Notes under the pieces: model-generated
Database searches by the model: none
What the model was told of the DNA's origin: nothing
The model's input: only the letters and a program-made list of their open reading frames with translations
Part shown: one piece after another, positions 26,670 to 37,119 of the stretch
Layout: the number at the start of each line of letters is the position of its first letter
How positions within the stretch are numbered: the stretch's first letter is position 1
Source of the DNA: Candidatus Nitrospira nitrosa
Lineage (GTDB): Bacteria > Nitrospirota > Nitrospiria > Nitrospirales > Nitrospiraceae
Direction of reading: 5' to 3'
NCBI RefSeq assembly: GCF_001458735.1
Contig: NZ_CZQA01000001.1
Location: 1,550,001 to 1,614,000, forward strand
DNA: 64,000 bases
Position numbers and translations under genes: made by a program

Positions 26670-28279
26670 GGGCGTTTCCCCTGCGTTTCCGTAAGCGGCA
26701 GGTTGCCGATGGGATTAACGGTTGAGGCATGGACTACGTCGAGCGTCGAGAGCAGGTCGTCTTTCTGCAAGGGCGTTGTCTGCTCGAGACCAGCTCGAAT
26801 GGAACTCTGGCGAGGGGAGGAGGGTGCAACGCGAGCGATGACTTGCTCGACGCTTGTGTGCATCCGGCTGAGGAGAGGGTTGGGAAAGATCCCAATTACG
26901 AAGATCAGGACCGCCAGAGGTAACAACGTCGCCATTTCTCGTTGGTTCAAGTCGGAAAGTTTGTGAAGCATGTGAGGGGCCGGTGTGCCAAACGCGACTC
27001 GCTGAACCATCCACAATAAATATGCGGCGGCCAGAATGATGCCGAGTGAGGCGAAGGCTGTTGCCACTTTGCTCCAGAGAAACGTACCGACGAGAACCAT
27101 GAATTCTCCAACGAAACTGTTGGTTCCGGGAAGTCCCAGTGAGGAGAGTGCAAAAATCACCAGAAAGATCGCATATCGAGGCATCGGCTTGGTCAATCCG
27201 ATGTTATCGGAAATTTGCCGGCTATGGGTACGCTCGTAAATCATCCCGACACAGAGAAAGAGTCCGCCGGTCGTGATGCCGTGATTCACCATCTGTAGGA
27301 TAGCACCCTCGATACCTTGGATATTGAACATAAACAGGCCAAGGGTGATGAATCCCATATGGCTGACGCTCGAATAGGCAATCAGCTTTTTGAGATCAGA
27401 CTGGGCCAGCGCCATGTAGGCCCCGTAGATGATCGCCACAATCGACAGGACGACCATGAGGGGGGTGAAGAGGCGTGAGGCATCCGGTAGCATCGGCAGG
27501 CTAAAGCGTACAAAGCCATAGGTACCCATCTTGAGCAGCACACTGGCGAGGATCACGCTGCCGGCAGTGGGGGCCTCCACGTGTGCGTCGGGCAGCCAGG
27601 TATGGAAGGGGAACATCGGGACCTTCACGGCAAACGCGGCAAAGAAGGCAAGAAACAGCCCTGTTTGAAGAGAGAGGGCATAGGTTTGCCGGCTCAGGGC
27701 AAGAATATCGAACGTATGGCCACCCTGGAAATACAGCACCAAGATCGCGACCAACAGCAAGACGCTTCCGGCAAGCGTGTAGAGGAAGAACTTGATCGCG
27801 GCATACAGGCGATTCGGCCCACCCCACACTCCGATCAGGAGGTACATGGGGATCAGCATCGCCTCCCAAAACACGTAGAACAAGACGAAGTCGAGTGCTG
27901 CGAACACGCCGATCATGGCGCCTTCCATGATGAGCAACACCGCCATGAAACTCCGGAGCCTGGTTTCGATGGCATGCCATGAAATCAAGACGCAGAGGGG
28001 CATGAGGATGGTCGTCATGAGAACCAACGGCAGGCTGATTCCATCCAAGCCGAGACGGTAATTGATGGACAGCGACGGGATCCATGCTGCTGATTCTAGG
28101 AATTGCATCTCACCGGAAGTGGCGTCGAATAGCCACCACAGTGGGAGAGAGATCAGGAGATCGGTAATCGTCACGGAGAGCGCAGTGAGCCGGACAGAGG
28201 TATCTTTCACGACAAAGAGAGCTGCCGCTCCCAGCAAGGGAAGGATGATCAATGCGGTTAACCAAGGAAAACCAGTCAT
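26666..28279 (-). CDS. nuoM: NADH-quinone oxidoreductase subunit M
   Basis: This is a 537-residue antiporter-like subunit of the complex I membrane arm. Family markers include FYVFWEAMLIPMYLLIGVWG, FAVKVPMFPFHTWLPDAH and KKLIAYSSVSHMGF, with the Glu and Lys residues used in proton transfer. The C terminus is some 35 residues longer than a minimal NuoM and polar. It overlaps nuoN by 4 bases and lies 63 bases downstream of nuoL. Only one nuoM is present here, as in the ordinary 14-subunit complex. Confidence 0.96.
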   Translation of the reverse strand: MTGFPWLTALIILPLLGAAALFVVKDTSVRLTALSVTITDLLISLPLWWLFDATSGEMQFLESAAWIPSLSINYRLGLDGISLPLVLMTTILMPLCVLISWHAIETRLRSFMAVLLIMEGAMIGVFAALDFVLFYVFWEAMLIPMYLLIGVWGGPNRLYAAIKFFLYTLAGSVLLLVAILVLYFQGGHTFDILALSRQTYALSLQTGLFLAFFAAFAVKVPMFPFHTWLPDAHVEAPTAGSVILASVLLKMGTYGFVRFSLPMLPDASRLFTPLMVVLSIVAIIYGAYMALAQSDLKKLIAYSSVSHMGFITLGLFMFNIQGIEGAILQMVNHGITTGGLFLCVGMIYERTHSRQISDNIGLTKPMPRYAIFLVIFALSSLGLPGTNSFVGEFMVLVGTFLWSKVATAFASLGIILAAAYLLWMVQRVAFGTPAPHMLHKLSDLNQREMATLLPLAVLIFVIGIFPNPLLSRMHTSVEQVIARVAPSSPRQSSIRAGLEQTTPLQKDDLLSTLDVVHASTVNPIGNLPLTETQGKRP

Positions 28280-28342
28280 CAGGGTTTCAATCCATCACAT
28301 ATCTAGTACAGTGTGTCAAAGGTACAACGTTACTCATGCGTT

Positions 28343-30238
28343 TCAGAGCAGCAGATAGGCCGTGATGATCACGATGCCCATTGCCATCGCCAATGCATAA
28401 TGTTGGGTTTGTCCGCTCTGGATCAACCGTAAAATCCATCCGCCCCACCGGATCGTTCGCGCGACTCCGTTGACCGCACCGTCGATGATTGCGACATCGA
28501 CTCGTTTCCAGAGTGCCGAAGCTACGATGCACGTGGGTCGGACGAACAGACGGTCGTAGGCTTCATCGACATACCACTTGTTCAACGAAGCCTGGTACAG
28601 ACTGCTCCACTGCTGAGCCAGGCGATTCGGGAGCTCCGGCTTGAGCACATAGGCGTAGTAGGCCGTGCCAATGCCGATCAATCCAAGAACTGTGGCTGTC
28701 ATCATGATGATGCCGCCGGCTTTCCCGTGGTGCTCCACCGGGTGCTGATCGGTGGCGAAAACCGGTTCGAGAAATGAGGGAATGCCAAGATAACCGGTGG
28801 CGATACTAAAAAATGCCAGAATCAAGAGTGGAGTTGTCATCGTCTTCGAGGGCTCATGGATATGGCCTGCGTGATGGGGATCGACATGGGACTCGCCCCA
28901 AAAGGTGATAAACACCAGCCGGAAGCTGTAGAACGCGGTCAAGAGAGCCGTAAGCAAGCCCGCAATTGCCAGGATCTGCCCAAGATTGCCAGCAGACCAA
29001 GCCGCGACCAAGATCTCGTCCTTGCTGAAGAACCCAGCCGTGAGGGGGAATCCAGCGAGAGCCAGGGACCCAACCACAAACGTCCAATAGGTCGTCGGCA
29101 ACTGATTTTTAAGGCCACCCATGTGGCGGATGTCCTGCTCGTGGTGGAGTGCGATAATGACCGATCCACAACCGAGGAACAACAACGCCTTAAACGCTCC
29201 ATGCGTGAGGAGATGGTACATGCCGGAGGCGTACGCTCCGAGTCCGCAGGCCATGACCATGTACCCAAGCTGGCTGACTGTCGAATAGGCGACGACACGT
29301 TTGATATCGGTTTGCGTCAACGCGATGGTCGCACCAAGGAGCATGGTGAGCCCTCCGGTGACCGCGACAACGTTCATGGCGGTCGGAGAGAGGTTATAGA
29401 TCGGTGCTAGACGAGCGACCATGAATACGCCGGCCGTGACCATGGTCGCCGCATGAATGAGGGCTGAGATCGGGGTCGGGCCTTCCATGGCATCGGGTAG
29501 CCAGACGTGAAGAGGCACCTGTGCCGATTTTCCTACCGCTCCGGTGAAGAGCAAGAGCGCGATCATTGTGAACAAGGAAACTTCCCATGTGCCACCCAGA
29601 GGGCCAAGGAGGTTCATCGTCAGACCACTTGCATCATGAAGGGCCGGAAAGATGTCAAGATAGTTCAGAGAGCCGAAGTGGTACCAGACCAGGAGCAGGC
29701 CCAGCAGGAATCCAAAATCTCCGACACGATTGACGAGAAACGCTTTGGTTGCCGCTGCGCAAGCTGACGCACGTTCGTACCAATGACCAATCAAAAGGTA
29801 GGAGCAGAGGCCGACAGCCTCCCAAAATATAAATAATTGCAGGAGGTTGTCCGCCAATACCAGCATGAGCATGGAGAAGGTAAACAGTGCGATATAGCTG
29901 AAGAAACGGGCATAACCTGACTCCCCATGCATGTAGCCGATCGTATAGATGTGCACAAGGGAGCTGACTCCGGTGACCAGGAGCAACATGACGGCGGTTA
30001 GTCTGTCGATGTAGATGCCGATATGGATGTCAAGATGGCCTGAGGTCAGCCAGGTATAGAGGGGGACGGAAATGACTGAACCGGAAGCCACTTGGATAAA
30101 GGCTGACAGCGCCAGCACCAGCGACAAGAGCACCGCCGGGACCGCGATCACATGGGCGTTCTCTTTGAACCGTGACCCGGCCAGTCCAAGGATCAGGAAC
30201 GCGGCGAGAGGAAGAAATGGAATCAGTGCGTAGAGCAT
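28343..30238 (-). CDS. nuoL: NADH-quinone oxidoreductase subunit L
   Basis: The distal antiporter-like subunit of complex I, 631 residues. It has the Proton_antipo_N part (about 60-120), the main antiporter domain (FWEAVGLCSYLLIGHWYE, GKSAQVPLHVWLPDAMEGPTP, KRVVAYSTVSQLGYM) and a C-terminal region that should form the lateral helix (NKWYVDEAYDRLFVRP) and final membrane span. Length and order are as in canonical NuoL. The gap to nuoK is 112 bases, the longest between adjacent genes in this operon. Confidence 0.96.
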   Translation of the reverse strand: MLYALIPFLPLAAFLILGLAGSRFKENAHVIAVPAVLLSLVLALSAFIQVASGSVISVPLYTWLTSGHLDIHIGIYIDRLTAVMLLLVTGVSSLVHIYTIGYMHGESGYARFFSYIALFTFSMLMLVLADNLLQLFIFWEAVGLCSYLLIGHWYERASACAAATKAFLVNRVGDFGFLLGLLLVWYHFGSLNYLDIFPALHDASGLTMNLLGPLGGTWEVSLFTMIALLLFTGAVGKSAQVPLHVWLPDAMEGPTPISALIHAATMVTAGVFMVARLAPIYNLSPTAMNVVAVTGGLTMLLGATIALTQTDIKRVVAYSTVSQLGYMVMACGLGAYASGMYHLLTHGAFKALLFLGCGSVIIALHHEQDIRHMGGLKNQLPTTYWTFVVGSLALAGFPLTAGFFSKDEILVAAWSAGNLGQILAIAGLLTALLTAFYSFRLVFITFWGESHVDPHHAGHIHEPSKTMTTPLLILAFFSIATGYLGIPSFLEPVFATDQHPVEHHGKAGGIIMMTATVLGLIGIGTAYYAYVLKPELPNRLAQQWSSLYQASLNKWYVDEAYDRLFVRPTCIVASALWKRVDVAIIDGAVNGVARTIRWGGWILRLIQSGQTQHYALAMAMGIVIITAYLLL

Positions 30239-30350
30239 CAGCGTCGGGTTCTCGTTATTCGTCGTTCGTGAAGCGGCATGGGGCCAAAGGGTTGGACAAT
30301 TCTACGGCTCCCGGCAAAAAACCATGTAGGCTCCACGAGTAACGATCTCT

Positions 30351-30656
30351 TTACCATTTCAGTAAATTGAATTCTTCAATATTGATGGTGGACCGCGAAC
30401 GATGTAGGGCGATGATGATCGCCAACCCCACGGCTACCTCCGCAGCAGCAACGGTCAGGGCAAAGAAGACGAACACCTGTCCAGCCAGGTCTCGAAAATA
30501 ATCGGAGAATGCGACGAAGTTAATATTCGTGGCATTCAGCATCAGTTCAACTGAGAGCAAGATCGCGATGATGTTGCGACGAATGAGTACGCCGACGATT
30601 CCCGTCAGGAAGACGATCCCGCTCAAAAGAAGATAGTAAGAGATGGGGATGGTCAT
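30351..30656 (-). CDS. nuoK: NADH-quinone oxidoreductase subunit K
   Basis: A small three-helix membrane subunit of 101 residues. It contains the conserved Glu in [19 protein letters not shown] and a second Glu in [17 protein letters not shown], both part of the proton path in this family. Its start overlaps the stop of nuoJ by 4 bases. Confidence 0.95.
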   Translation of the reverse strand: MTIPISYYLLLSGIVFLTGIVGVLIRRNIIAILLSVELMLNATNINFVAFSDYFRDLAGQVFVFFALTVAAAEVAVGLAIIIALHRSRSTINIEEFNLLKW

Positions 30657-31210
30657 TCGGCAGCCTTCGTTCGAACCATGGGGCTGGGATTGTCCTGTTC
30701 GCCGATCTCTCGCTTCGCGAGGACGATCGCACCGATCATGGCGACTAAGAGCACCAAGGAGGCAACCTCGAACGGGAAGAGGTAGGTTGAAAACAGTGTT
30801 TGCCCGATGGCTAACGTATTATCCGGAGCAATGGTCTTCGCTGATGAGGCGACGGCAGCCCGGGTCCCGGTCGTACTTGTCTCTGCCCCACCGGAGAGGA
30901 GGACCATGACTTCGATCAGCAAGGGAACGCAGACGAATCCTGCGATCCGCCATTGACTGTGATAACGGTCGTCTTGTTTGACGTTCAGGATCATGACGAC
31001 GAACAAATACAGCACAAGAATCGCACCGGCATAGACGATAATTTGCACGGCGGCCAAAAACTCGGCGTGAAGGGTAATGAACAGCCCGGCGACGTGGAAA
31101 AACATGACGAGGAGAGACAGGGCGCTGTAGACGGGATTCTTCAAAGCCACGACGAGAACGGACGCGGCGATAATCATGCCGGCGAAATATACAAAAAAGA
31201 GTTGCGACAT
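30653..31210 (-). CDS. nuoJ: NADH-quinone oxidoreductase subunit J
   Basis: The 185-residue membrane subunit has five hydrophobic spans and the conserved [20 protein letters not shown] and [19 protein letters not shown] regions. The latter contains the pi-bulge helix involved in the conformational coupling of complex I. A polar insertion between spans 4 and 5 (about residues 120-140) is rich in Ala and Thr. It overlaps nuoK and is 87 bases downstream of nuoI. Confidence 0.95.
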   Translation of the reverse strand: MSQLFFVYFAGMIIAASVLVVALKNPVYSALSLLVMFFHVAGLFITLHAEFLAAVQIIVYAGAILVLYLFVVMILNVKQDDRYHSQWRIAGFVCVPLLIEVMVLLSGGAETSTTGTRAAVASSAKTIAPDNTLAIGQTLFSTYLFPFEVASLVLLVAMIGAIVLAKREIGEQDNPSPMVRTKAAE

Positions 31211-31297
31211 CTGACGGTTCCTGTGTTCGAAGTCGACTGGCTCGGACTAGCACACGGATGCTGCAGCCATTGGTCTGCCGATACGTAATTCCTTGGT

Positions 31298-31870
31298 TCA
31301 GTTCGGCTTTGGCGGTACGTGGCTGAACGCTACGTTAAAGAACGCCACGTTTGGATGCTGAAGTTCCAAGCGTTTCTCACGAACTGGAAACGAGCGGTCT
31401 CCGATGGCGAGCAACTGTTGTTTATTTAAGTGGAGTTGGCGCTTATCGTACACCGCCCATTCAAACTCTCGAGTCATCCCAAGTGCATCGACGGGACAGG
31501 CATCCACGCACATCCCGCAGAACAAGCACCGGGTCATATCCATGTAATATTCTTTTGAATAGCGCTTCGTAGGCTCACCCGGCACTTCCGCGCTGACCAC
31601 CCGGATGACACGGGAGGGACAAGCTGCCTCACAGAGATCGCACCCCACACATTTCTCCGTTCCGTCATCGTAGCGGAGCAGAGCGAGCATGCCGCGATAG
31701 TTGTCCGGTAGTGTGCGTTTCTCGTGAGGATACTGCAATGTCACCGGACGGTAATTGATGAGGTGCGAAAGTGTCGCCTTCATGCCGACGAGGATTTCGT
31801 AAAACGTAATCGTCTTGAACCATTCGGAGAGGCTCAGGCGCTTGGTCGTAGGCGTGGTTCTCATCATCAT
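31298..31870 (-). CDS. nuoI: NADH-quinone oxidoreductase subunit I (2x 4Fe-4S)
   Basis: This subunit carries clusters N6a and N6b between the peripheral arm and the membrane. Both ferredoxin motifs are intact: CVGCDLCEAACP and CLFCGMCVDACP. The open frame runs 87 codons further upstream into nuoH, but the family length (about 190 residues) fits a start at the Met triplet 31870/31867/31864. GGAG lies just ahead, and the second or third Met has the better spacing. The N terminus includes an amphipathic segment (EWFKTITFYEILVGMKATL) that would anchor it. Confidence 0.93.
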   Translation of the reverse strand: MMMRTTPTTKRLSLSEWFKTITFYEILVGMKATLSHLINYRPVTLQYPHEKRTLPDNYRGMLALLRYDDGTEKCVGCDLCEAACPSRVIRVVSAEVPGEPTKRYSKEYYMDMTRCLFCGMCVDACPVDALGMTREFEWAVYDKRQLHLNKQQLLAIGDRSFPVREKRLELQHPNVAFFNVAFSHVPPKPN

Positions 31871-31881
31871 GGCTCCGTACG

Positions 31882-32958
31882 CTAGATCCGTTGATAGATA
31901 AACACGGCGATGGCCGTCACAACGATGTTGGCCAGCGCAATGGGTAACATCACCTTCCAGCCGAATCGCATCAGCTGATCGTAGCGCAGTCTCGGCAACG
32001 TCGCTCTGAGCCAGAAAAATAGGAACAAGAGTGAGTAGGTTTTTACCGCGAACCACATGGTGCTTTCGATCCACGACCAGGATGACAAGCCGACAAGTTC
32101 CATCAAGGTTCCTGGATAGGGTGCGTGCCAACCACCGAGAAACAGGGCTGACGCCACACAGGATACGAGCACCATATTGGCGTATTCGGCGAGGAAGAAA
32201 AAGGCGAACCGCAGCCCGCTATATTCGGTGAAAAACCCTGCCACCAGCTCGCTCTCTGCCTCAGGTAAGTCGAATGGTACGCGGTTCGTTTCAGCGACGA
32301 CCGAAATCACGTAGACAACGAAGGCAAAGATTTGCGGGGCCGGCATGGCGAAGATGTGCCAATTCCAAAACCAGCCGGCCTGGGCATCAGTAATTGTTAC
32401 GAGACTGAGCGAGCCGGCTAAAATCAATACACCGACAATCGCCAGTCCCACGTTGAGCTCATAGCTGATCACCTGTGCGGCCGATCGGAGGCCCCCCAAT
32501 AAGGAGTATTTGCTGTTGGAGGCCCATCCGCCAAGAATGATGCCGTAGGCAGCGAGTGAGGCGAAGGCTAAGACGTAGAGGATCCCGATATTAATGTCGC
32601 TGATGACGAACGGTTTTATCGAGATCCCATTGATCTCAAACGTCCAGTTGGGTCCCCAGGGAATGACGGCGAATCCGATAAACGTCGGGATTAAGCAGAG
32701 GATCGGCGCCATGGTAAAGATGAACTTGTTGGCGCCGGCTGGTACGATATCCTCCTTAAAAAACAGTTTGATGGCATCCGCAAACGGCTGAAGAATGCCG
32801 TAGGGACCGACTTCCATCGGGCCCATGCGATCCTGCATCCATCCTAAGACTTTTCGTTCCGCCAAGGTGAGGATGAGCACCGTAATAACCACGATGCACA
32901 TGACCGCACCGATTTGAGTCAGGGAAATAGCAAGACGTAATCCGAATTCAGTCACCAT
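31882..32958 (-). CDS. nuoH: NADH-quinone oxidoreductase subunit H
   Basis: NuoH forms the quinone chamber at the junction of the two arms. The 358-residue protein has eight or nine hydrophobic spans. It contains the conserved loops GPYGILQPFADAIKLFFKED and DLPEAESELVAGFFTEYSG, whose acidic residues line the quinone site and the start of the proton path. It is followed closely by nuoI and preceded by nuoG with a 42-base gap. Confidence 0.96.
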   Translation of the reverse strand: MVTEFGLRLAISLTQIGAVMCIVVITVLILTLAERKVLGWMQDRMGPMEVGPYGILQPFADAIKLFFKEDIVPAGANKFIFTMAPILCLIPTFIGFAVIPWGPNWTFEINGISIKPFVISDINIGILYVLAFASLAAYGIILGGWASNSKYSLLGGLRSAAQVISYELNVGLAIVGVLILAGSLSLVTITDAQAGWFWNWHIFAMPAPQIFAFVVYVISVVAETNRVPFDLPEAESELVAGFFTEYSGLRFAFFFLAEYANMVLVSCVASALFLGGWHAPYPGTLMELVGLSSWSWIESTMWFAVKTYSLLFLFFWLRATLPRLRYDQLMRFGWKVMLPIALANIVVTAIAVFIYQRI

Positions 32959-33000
32959 TGGGACTCCTCGATTCGCATAGTCGCAGTACTCAACAGCTTC

Positions 33001-35667
33001 TCAGGCTACCCTCATCATGGACACCGTTGCCGTACGGAGGGCTGGCGCGTGAGTGATGGGATCAATGACGCAGTCAAATAACCGGACGGCAGCTTGGCCG
33101 AAATGATCCGGGAACCAGGCCGTTCCCTGTGGGACCCGTTCCACAAGCGTCACTTCGGTGGTCATTTCTCCGGATGTGCTGGAGAGGCGAACTCGGTCGC
33201 CGTTCACCAAGGCAAAGCGGGCTGCATCAACTGGATTGATTCGAAGCCGTCCTCTGTCTTCTATTTGTAACAAGCCCTTGGAACGGGTCGAAAACTTTCC
33301 CGAGTGAAACAGGCTCTGTACGAAGTCGAGTCGCAACGTTCCATCCGGGCGGGTTTTCGGTACCACGAGTCGATATCGTGCCGCAAGATCGCGCTGATAG
33401 CCATCTGTGAGATACCGTTCCGTCGTCGCGTGATCGACTTTCAGAGGCAGCGGGGTAGGTCCAAGCGATCCATAACCAGGAATAAGGCTTCGGATCTCCT
33501 TGAGAATCTCTTTGCTCTCGCCGTATTCCATCGGTGAGCCTAATAAAATAGAGAGAGCTGAAAAGACTTCCCAGTCCGGCCGGCTTTCGCCAAGAGGATC
33601 AATCGAGGGACGAACGGCTTGTACATGCCCTTCAGTATTCGTAAACGTTCCGCTTTTCTCCAGAGATGATGCGGCCGGTAGTACGACGTGAGCGAGCGCT
33701 GCGGTTTCAGTTAAAAAGAGTTCCTGGCAGACCAGCAGATCAAGCTTGCGCAAGGCTTCCTCGGGGCGTAGTGAGACCGGTAGGCTCCCGACCGGATTTT
33801 CTCCGACGATAATCATGCCCTTGAGCGATCCCGATTTGGCGCGATCCAGCATATCGACGAGGGAGGCGCCGACCTCGGGGGAAACGTCCGCGTTCCACTG
33901 CTTCACGATCCGATTGTGGTCGGTACGGCTGGTTACGGAAGAGGCGCCAGGAAGAAGTTCTGCCACGGCACCCATCTCTATAGCCCCTTGGTCATTATTC
34001 TCTTCCGCAAGCGGCGCGAATCCGCAACCTGGTTGATCCAGCTTGCCGGTCAGCAGCAGCAGATCGAGGAGACTCAAGGATCCGGCATATCCCCGTTCAC
34101 TGCGCAGAAGTTGTTGCCCGGCGAGCACGACTACTCGCCGCCCGGCCGCGAGAACTTTGGCGGCCTGTACGAAAGCATCGAACTGTATTCCCGTTGTCGC
34201 CTGGAGGTCGTGCCAGGAGACTTCTTGTAGTGCAGCTGTGATCGCGCCGACATAGGCGGGGTGCTGCTGCATCAGATTCGGCTGAATCAGGTTCTCTTCG
34301 ATGATGGCCTTCAGCAAGCCAAGGATGGTGGTGGGGATGTCGCTTGGCAGAGTGCGGAAATGATGGTGCGAGAGAGTCGCAATGTTGCTGATCGTTCCAA
34401 TCACCGGCTCCAGGGACTCAATCGTGATCAAGGTCGCGCGACGCTTCTTGACGGCTTCCTTGACCTTGAGGCCAGTGACCGGGTTGGTTTCGGTAATGTT
34501 CGTCCCGACGAGGAGCAACACGTCGGCATCCAGGATGTCATCGAAGGTCACGGTCCACCGATGAGTGCCTTGGACAAGTTGCATGGCGTAGAGGCCGTTC
34601 ACATGGCCATAACGGGCGCTGCTATCGATATGGTTGGTGCCGACGGCGACGCGCAGAAATTTTTGGAATAGGTATAGTTCTTCATTCGTACACCGGCCTG
34701 AGATCAATCCGCCGAAGCTTGTTCCTCCGTGCGTGGTCTTGATCGTGCTGATGCGATCGGCCACATATTCCAAGGCCTCTTCCCATGTGGTCTGGACCAA
34801 TGCCCCATTACGACGAATGAGCGGGTGAGTCAGGCGTTCCGAATGGCTGGTCGCATGGAACCCGAAAAATCCGCGAGCACAGAGATCGCCGTTGTTGCGC
34901 CCAGTTCCGTGGGCTGAGTTGACCTCGATCAACTCCTTTCCCTTCGTGTGCACAGTCATCTGGCACCCGTCGCCACAGTACCCGCAGATGGTATCAGCTC
35001 GCTTCAGCATCCAGGGCCGATATTCATACATCGACAGCCGGCTGGTAATGGCTCCGACCGGGCAGATCTGCACGCAGCCTCCGCAGAACTCGCAGTCCAA
35101 CGGGTGTGGACCGAAGTGCTTGATCTCCGTCATGGTGCCGCGCCCGACCGGCGCCAATGCCTTGACGTCCATCACCTCGTCGCAGTATCGGACGCAGCGG
35201 AGACATTGCACGCAGCGATTCATCTGTGTTTCGATCAGCGGGCTGAAATATTCCTTCTGAAACACGCGCTTGGTTTCAGCGAACCGGCTGGTGGCCGTGT
35301 ACTGATGAGAAAAATCTTGAAGGTCGCACTTCCCACCTTGATCGCAGACCGGGCAATCGAGCGGATGGTTGGCGAGAATAAACTCAAGGACTGATCGATG
35401 GGCATCGTTGACCACGGTCGTGGCGGTACGCACACTCATGCCCTCGTCGACAGGGGTACTGCAGGCGGTTTGGAGTTTCGGCATCTTTTCGACTTCAACC
35501 AGGCACATGCGGCAGTTGGCATCCGGTTTGAGCTTTGGATGGTAGCAAAAATGGGGAATCATGACGCCGACACGCCGAGCGGCTTCGATCACCAAGGTGC
35601 CTTTCGGAACCTTGACGGTCATTCCATCGATCGTTATGCGAACCATCGGGGCTGTGGTCTCAGGCAT
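33001..35667 (-). CDS. nuoG: NADH-quinone oxidoreductase subunit G
   Basis: This is the largest peripheral-arm subunit, 888 residues. The N-terminal ferredoxin-type 2Fe-2S site (HFCYHP, NCRMCLVEVEK, TAC) is followed by the His-Cys3 4Fe-4S motif (HPLDCPVCDQGGKC). Next come two 4Fe-4S sites (CVQCLRCVRYC and CEFCGGCVQICP). A further CGYCGDGCQ motif starts the molybdopterin-oxidoreductase-like domain, matching the extra N7 cluster of many bacterial forms. The C-terminal 120 residues resemble the molydopterin dinucleotide-binding barrel. It lies 80 bases downstream of nuoF. Confidence 0.95.
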   Translation of the reverse strand: MPETTAPMVRITIDGMTVKVPKGTLVIEAARRVGVMIPHFCYHPKLKPDANCRMCLVEVEKMPKLQTACSTPVDEGMSVRTATTVVNDAHRSVLEFILANHPLDCPVCDQGGKCDLQDFSHQYTATSRFAETKRVFQKEYFSPLIETQMNRCVQCLRCVRYCDEVMDVKALAPVGRGTMTEIKHFGPHPLDCEFCGGCVQICPVGAITSRLSMYEYRPWMLKRADTICGYCGDGCQMTVHTKGKELIEVNSAHGTGRNNGDLCARGFFGFHATSHSERLTHPLIRRNGALVQTTWEEALEYVADRISTIKTTHGGTSFGGLISGRCTNEELYLFQKFLRVAVGTNHIDSSARYGHVNGLYAMQLVQGTHRWTVTFDDILDADVLLLVGTNITETNPVTGLKVKEAVKKRRATLITIESLEPVIGTISNIATLSHHHFRTLPSDIPTTILGLLKAIIEENLIQPNLMQQHPAYVGAITAALQEVSWHDLQATTGIQFDAFVQAAKVLAAGRRVVVLAGQQLLRSERGYAGSLSLLDLLLLTGKLDQPGCGFAPLAEENNDQGAIEMGAVAELLPGASSVTSRTDHNRIVKQWNADVSPEVGASLVDMLDRAKSGSLKGMIIVGENPVGSLPVSLRPEEALRKLDLLVCQELFLTETAALAHVVLPAASSLEKSGTFTNTEGHVQAVRPSIDPLGESRPDWEVFSALSILLGSPMEYGESKEILKEIRSLIPGYGSLGPTPLPLKVDHATTERYLTDGYQRDLAARYRLVVPKTRPDGTLRLDFVQSLFHSGKFSTRSKGLLQIEDRGRLRINPVDAARFALVNGDRVRLSSTSGEMTTEVTLVERVPQGTAWFPDHFGQAAVRLFDCVIDPITHAPALRTATVSMMRVA

Positions 35668-35747
35668 AGTTGAACTTTGTTATCTGATGATCCGGCGATC
35701 TGAGGGATATCTTCCACTTAACAGATCATGAGATTGACAGGTTCCCA

Positions 35748-37052
35748 TCAAGGTCTTCCTACCGGCTCAGGTTTGATCAGATTGGCGGCCTCCGCTTCGT
35801 GGATGAGGTCCACATACTCCTGCCGCCAGTGTTTCAGAGTGCTCTGAATCGGAGCGACTTCCGCATCACCAAACGCACAGACCGTTCGGCCTGCGATGTT
35901 CTTACATAGATCCAACAAGGTTTCAAGGTCTTCCATCCGACCTCGTTTGGCCATAATCCTGCGCAATGTTTGAACCAGCCACGAGCTACCCTCTCGACAA
36001 GGACTGCACTTTCCGCAGGACTCATGGTAGAAGAATTCCATCAGCCGGAGCGCCGCCCAGACCATACTGGTGCCCTCTTCCATGATGGTGACACCACCGG
36101 ATCCCAGCATCGACCCTGCCGTCGCCACATGCTCAAAATCCAATTTCACATCGAGATGCGCCGGCGTCAGAAAGGGAGCTGAGGCCCCACCGGGAATAAA
36201 AGCCTTCATCGGTTTATCCGATCGCATCCCGCCGGCATGTTCGTACACCAGTTCTCGAACGGTCACCCCCATTGGAACTTCATAGTTGCCCGGCCGCTTG
36301 ACATGTCCGCTTACACAGAACACCCTGGTTCCAGTGCTTTTCGGCGGGGACCCGATCGCTGCAAACCATTCGGGGCCACGGTTCATGATGTGGGGAAGGT
36401 TGGCCAAGGTTTCAACGTTATTAACGACCGTTGGTTTATTGTAGAGGCCATGCGTGGCAGGAAACGGCGGTTTAATGCGTGGGAGGCCGCGTTTGCCCTC
36501 AAGGGATTCCAAGAGGGCCGTTTCTTCACCACAGATATAGGCGCCGGCTCCACGATGCACCCACACGTCTGCGTTAATACCGGTACCGAGAATGTTCTTC
36601 CCTATGTATCCGGCTGCTCTCGCTTCATTAATTGCCTGCTCCAAAATCCTTGATCCCAGAACCATTTCTCCGCGGATATAGATGTACGCCGTTTCCGCTC
36701 CAATGGCATAACAGGCCAACAGGATGCCTTCCAAGACTTGGTGAGGATCGCGCTCCATCAGCTGTCGGTCCTTGAACGTGCCGGGCTCGCTCTCGTCGGC
36801 GTTACAACACAGGTATCGGGCACCTTGGTAATCTTTGGGGAGGAAGCCCCACTTCACACCGGTCGGGAAGCCAGCGCCACCGCGTCCGCGGAGGCCTGAT
36901 TTGCGCACCATCGCGGTCACATCCGCCGGGGCGATTTTCCCCAGCGCGTTGCGGATGGCTTGATAGCCTCCCGTCTTCTCATAGTCCTGCAGCGACCCGG
37001 TATAGCCGGGTCGCATCATGTTTTTTAATAAGATCAATTCGTGTTGTGGCAT
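35748..37052 (-). CDS. nuoF: NADH-quinone oxidoreductase subunit F (FMN, NADH site)
   Basis: NuoF oxidises NADH and passes electrons by FMN to cluster N3. The 434-residue protein shows the nucleotide-binding GRGGAGFPTGVKWGF and YLCCNADESEPGTFKDR segments, a central SLBB domain, and the 4Fe-4S motif SCGKCSPCREG with the fourth Cys further on (GRTVCAFGD). Length and motifs are standard. It is 67 bases downstream of nuoE. Confidence 0.96.
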   Translation of the reverse strand: MPQHELILLKNMMRPGYTGSLQDYEKTGGYQAIRNALGKIAPADVTAMVRKSGLRGRGGAGFPTGVKWGFLPKDYQGARYLCCNADESEPGTFKDRQLMERDPHQVLEGILLACYAIGAETAYIYIRGEMVLGSRILEQAINEARAAGYIGKNILGTGINADVWVHRGAGAYICGEETALLESLEGKRGLPRIKPPFPATHGLYNKPTVVNNVETLANLPHIMNRGPEWFAAIGSPPKSTGTRVFCVSGHVKRPGNYEVPMGVTVRELVYEHAGGMRSDKPMKAFIPGGASAPFLTPAHLDVKLDFEHVATAGSMLGSGGVTIMEEGTSMVWAALRLMEFFYHESCGKCSPCREGSSWLVQTLRRIMAKRGRMEDLETLLDLCKNIAGRTVCAFGDAEVAPIQSTLKHWRQEYVDLIHEAEAANLIKPEPVGRP

Positions 37053-37119
37053 CTTAATCTCGTGAATCGAATGTCCCGTCAGCTGGGTTGTTGCTGAACA
37101 ACGAGATACGCATCACGCT